Shown here piece by piece: positions 63,688-64,000 of a DNA stretch of 64,000 nt. This stretch comes from Candidatus Melainabacteria bacterium (lineage in GTDB: Bacteria > Cyanobacteriota > Vampirovibrionia > Obscuribacterales > Obscuribacteraceae), in contig DAIDIP010000017.1 in assembly GCA_027451745.1 (NCBI GenBank), forward strand, positions 1 to 64,000, in the 5' to 3' direction. The notes beneath the pieces were generated by a model. It was not told the origin of the DNA. It did not search any database and saw nothing but the letters and a program-made list of their open reading frames with translations. A program made the position numbers and the translations under genes. The first letter of the stretch is position 1, and every line of letters begins with the position of its first letter.

Positions 63688-64000
63688 ATGGGACGGCATA
63701 AGATTCTGGTTGTTGATGACGAAGCAGCCAATCTACGCTTATTGAAAAGAGTACTTTCAGATGAGTACGATGTAATCGAGGCTCAAAATGGTGCTGAAGG
63801 AATCGAGGTCTTAAAACACCAGGATATTAGCTTGATTGTCACCGATCAGCGCATGCCTGGTATTACGGGTGTACAGCTTTTAGAGCAATCATTAGACTTT
63901 CGTCCTCACGCTATAAAAATACTATTGACAGGTTATACAGATGTCCAAGCTTTGATTGATGCTATTAATTCGGGCAAAGTGTATAAATATATTCCTAAGC
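63688..64000 (+). CDS. Response regulator, truncated by the window end
   Basis: ATG at 63688 has TGAGG upstream. The visible 104 residues form most of a receiver domain: HKILVVDDEAANLRLLKRVL with Asp10/Asp11, phosphoacceptor Asp53 in IVTDQRMPGITG, and IKILLTGYTD. The reading stops in KVYKYIPK at the window edge. Sequence of the RMPGITG/LLTGYTD type is common in regulators with output domains such as HD-GYP, but the output is not visible. It pairs with the kinase just upstream. Confidence 0.92.
   Translation, partial: MGRHKILVVDDEAANLRLLKRVLSDEYDVIEAQNGAEGIEVLKHQDISLIVTDQRMPGITGVQLLEQSLDFRPHAIKILLTGYTDVQALIDAINSGKVYKYIPK

Overview
The window is a contiguous bacterial chromosome segment, AT-rich by eye, with about 55 protein genes and one tRNA. 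The organism is diderm: it has lipobox proteins, NagZ, a family-9 heptosyltransferase and sugar-modifying enzymes of the O-antigen type. Several genes are of kinds I associate with Cyanobacteriota (a TMEM14 protein, a small DprA/SLOG-like protein), but there is no photosynthesis gene. TPR proteins, a type IV secretion-like locus and aromatic-CoA genes would fit the non-photosynthetic sister class Vampirovibrionia/Melainabacteria. That placement is an inference from gene content only.

Layout. 1-4.7 kb: a secreted unknown protein, a DJ-1/PfpI protein, a pseudo-receiver protein, an aldo/keto reductase and a GGDEF protein with a lost active site but an intact-looking inhibitory site. 4.9-11.4 kb (minus): an operon-like run of two large TPR proteins, two small membrane proteins, a VirB10/TrbI-like secreted protein, ubiX and rimM. 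11.7-26.4 kb (plus): a type IV secretion-like locus with three secreted unknowns, two very large glycine-rich VirB6/TrbL-like paralogues, a DUF2225 protein, a PrgI/VirB3-like protein, a VirB4 ATPase and two small membrane proteins, one perhaps VirB8-like. No relaxase, coupling protein or VirB11 is seen. 26.6-29.1 kb: ribE-ribBA-ribH.

29.1-38.2 kb: an SDR-like protein, an RDD membrane protein that seems to start at ATT, a thiolase, ligA, a TPR protein, mscL and an unknown. 38.2-44.3 kb (minus): one tight operon of a PaaA/PaaC-type diiron protein, PaaK ligase, EthD protein, three different crotonases and nagZ. It resembles phenylacetate catabolism but lacks paaB, paaD, paaE and paaZ. 44.5-64 kb: mixed housekeeping and envelope genes (aminotransferase, TMEM14, phosphatase, tRNA-Phe, DedA, sugar acetyltransferase and aminotransferase, heptosyltransferase, ndk, pcrA, mraY, TPR protein, histidine kinase, and a response regulator cut by the window end).

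The most unusual signal is a dispersed GC-rich element bounded by AGCGCT and ACGCGCGT. It occurs as a three-unit tandem array between tRNA-Phe and a membrane protein gene (48.6-48.8 kb). Related copies lie in frame inside two unrelated protein genes: the heptosyltransferase, where it appears to add about 45 residues, and the N-terminus of a secretion-locus lipoprotein. The second main signal is the divergent TPR/type IV secretion-like locus.
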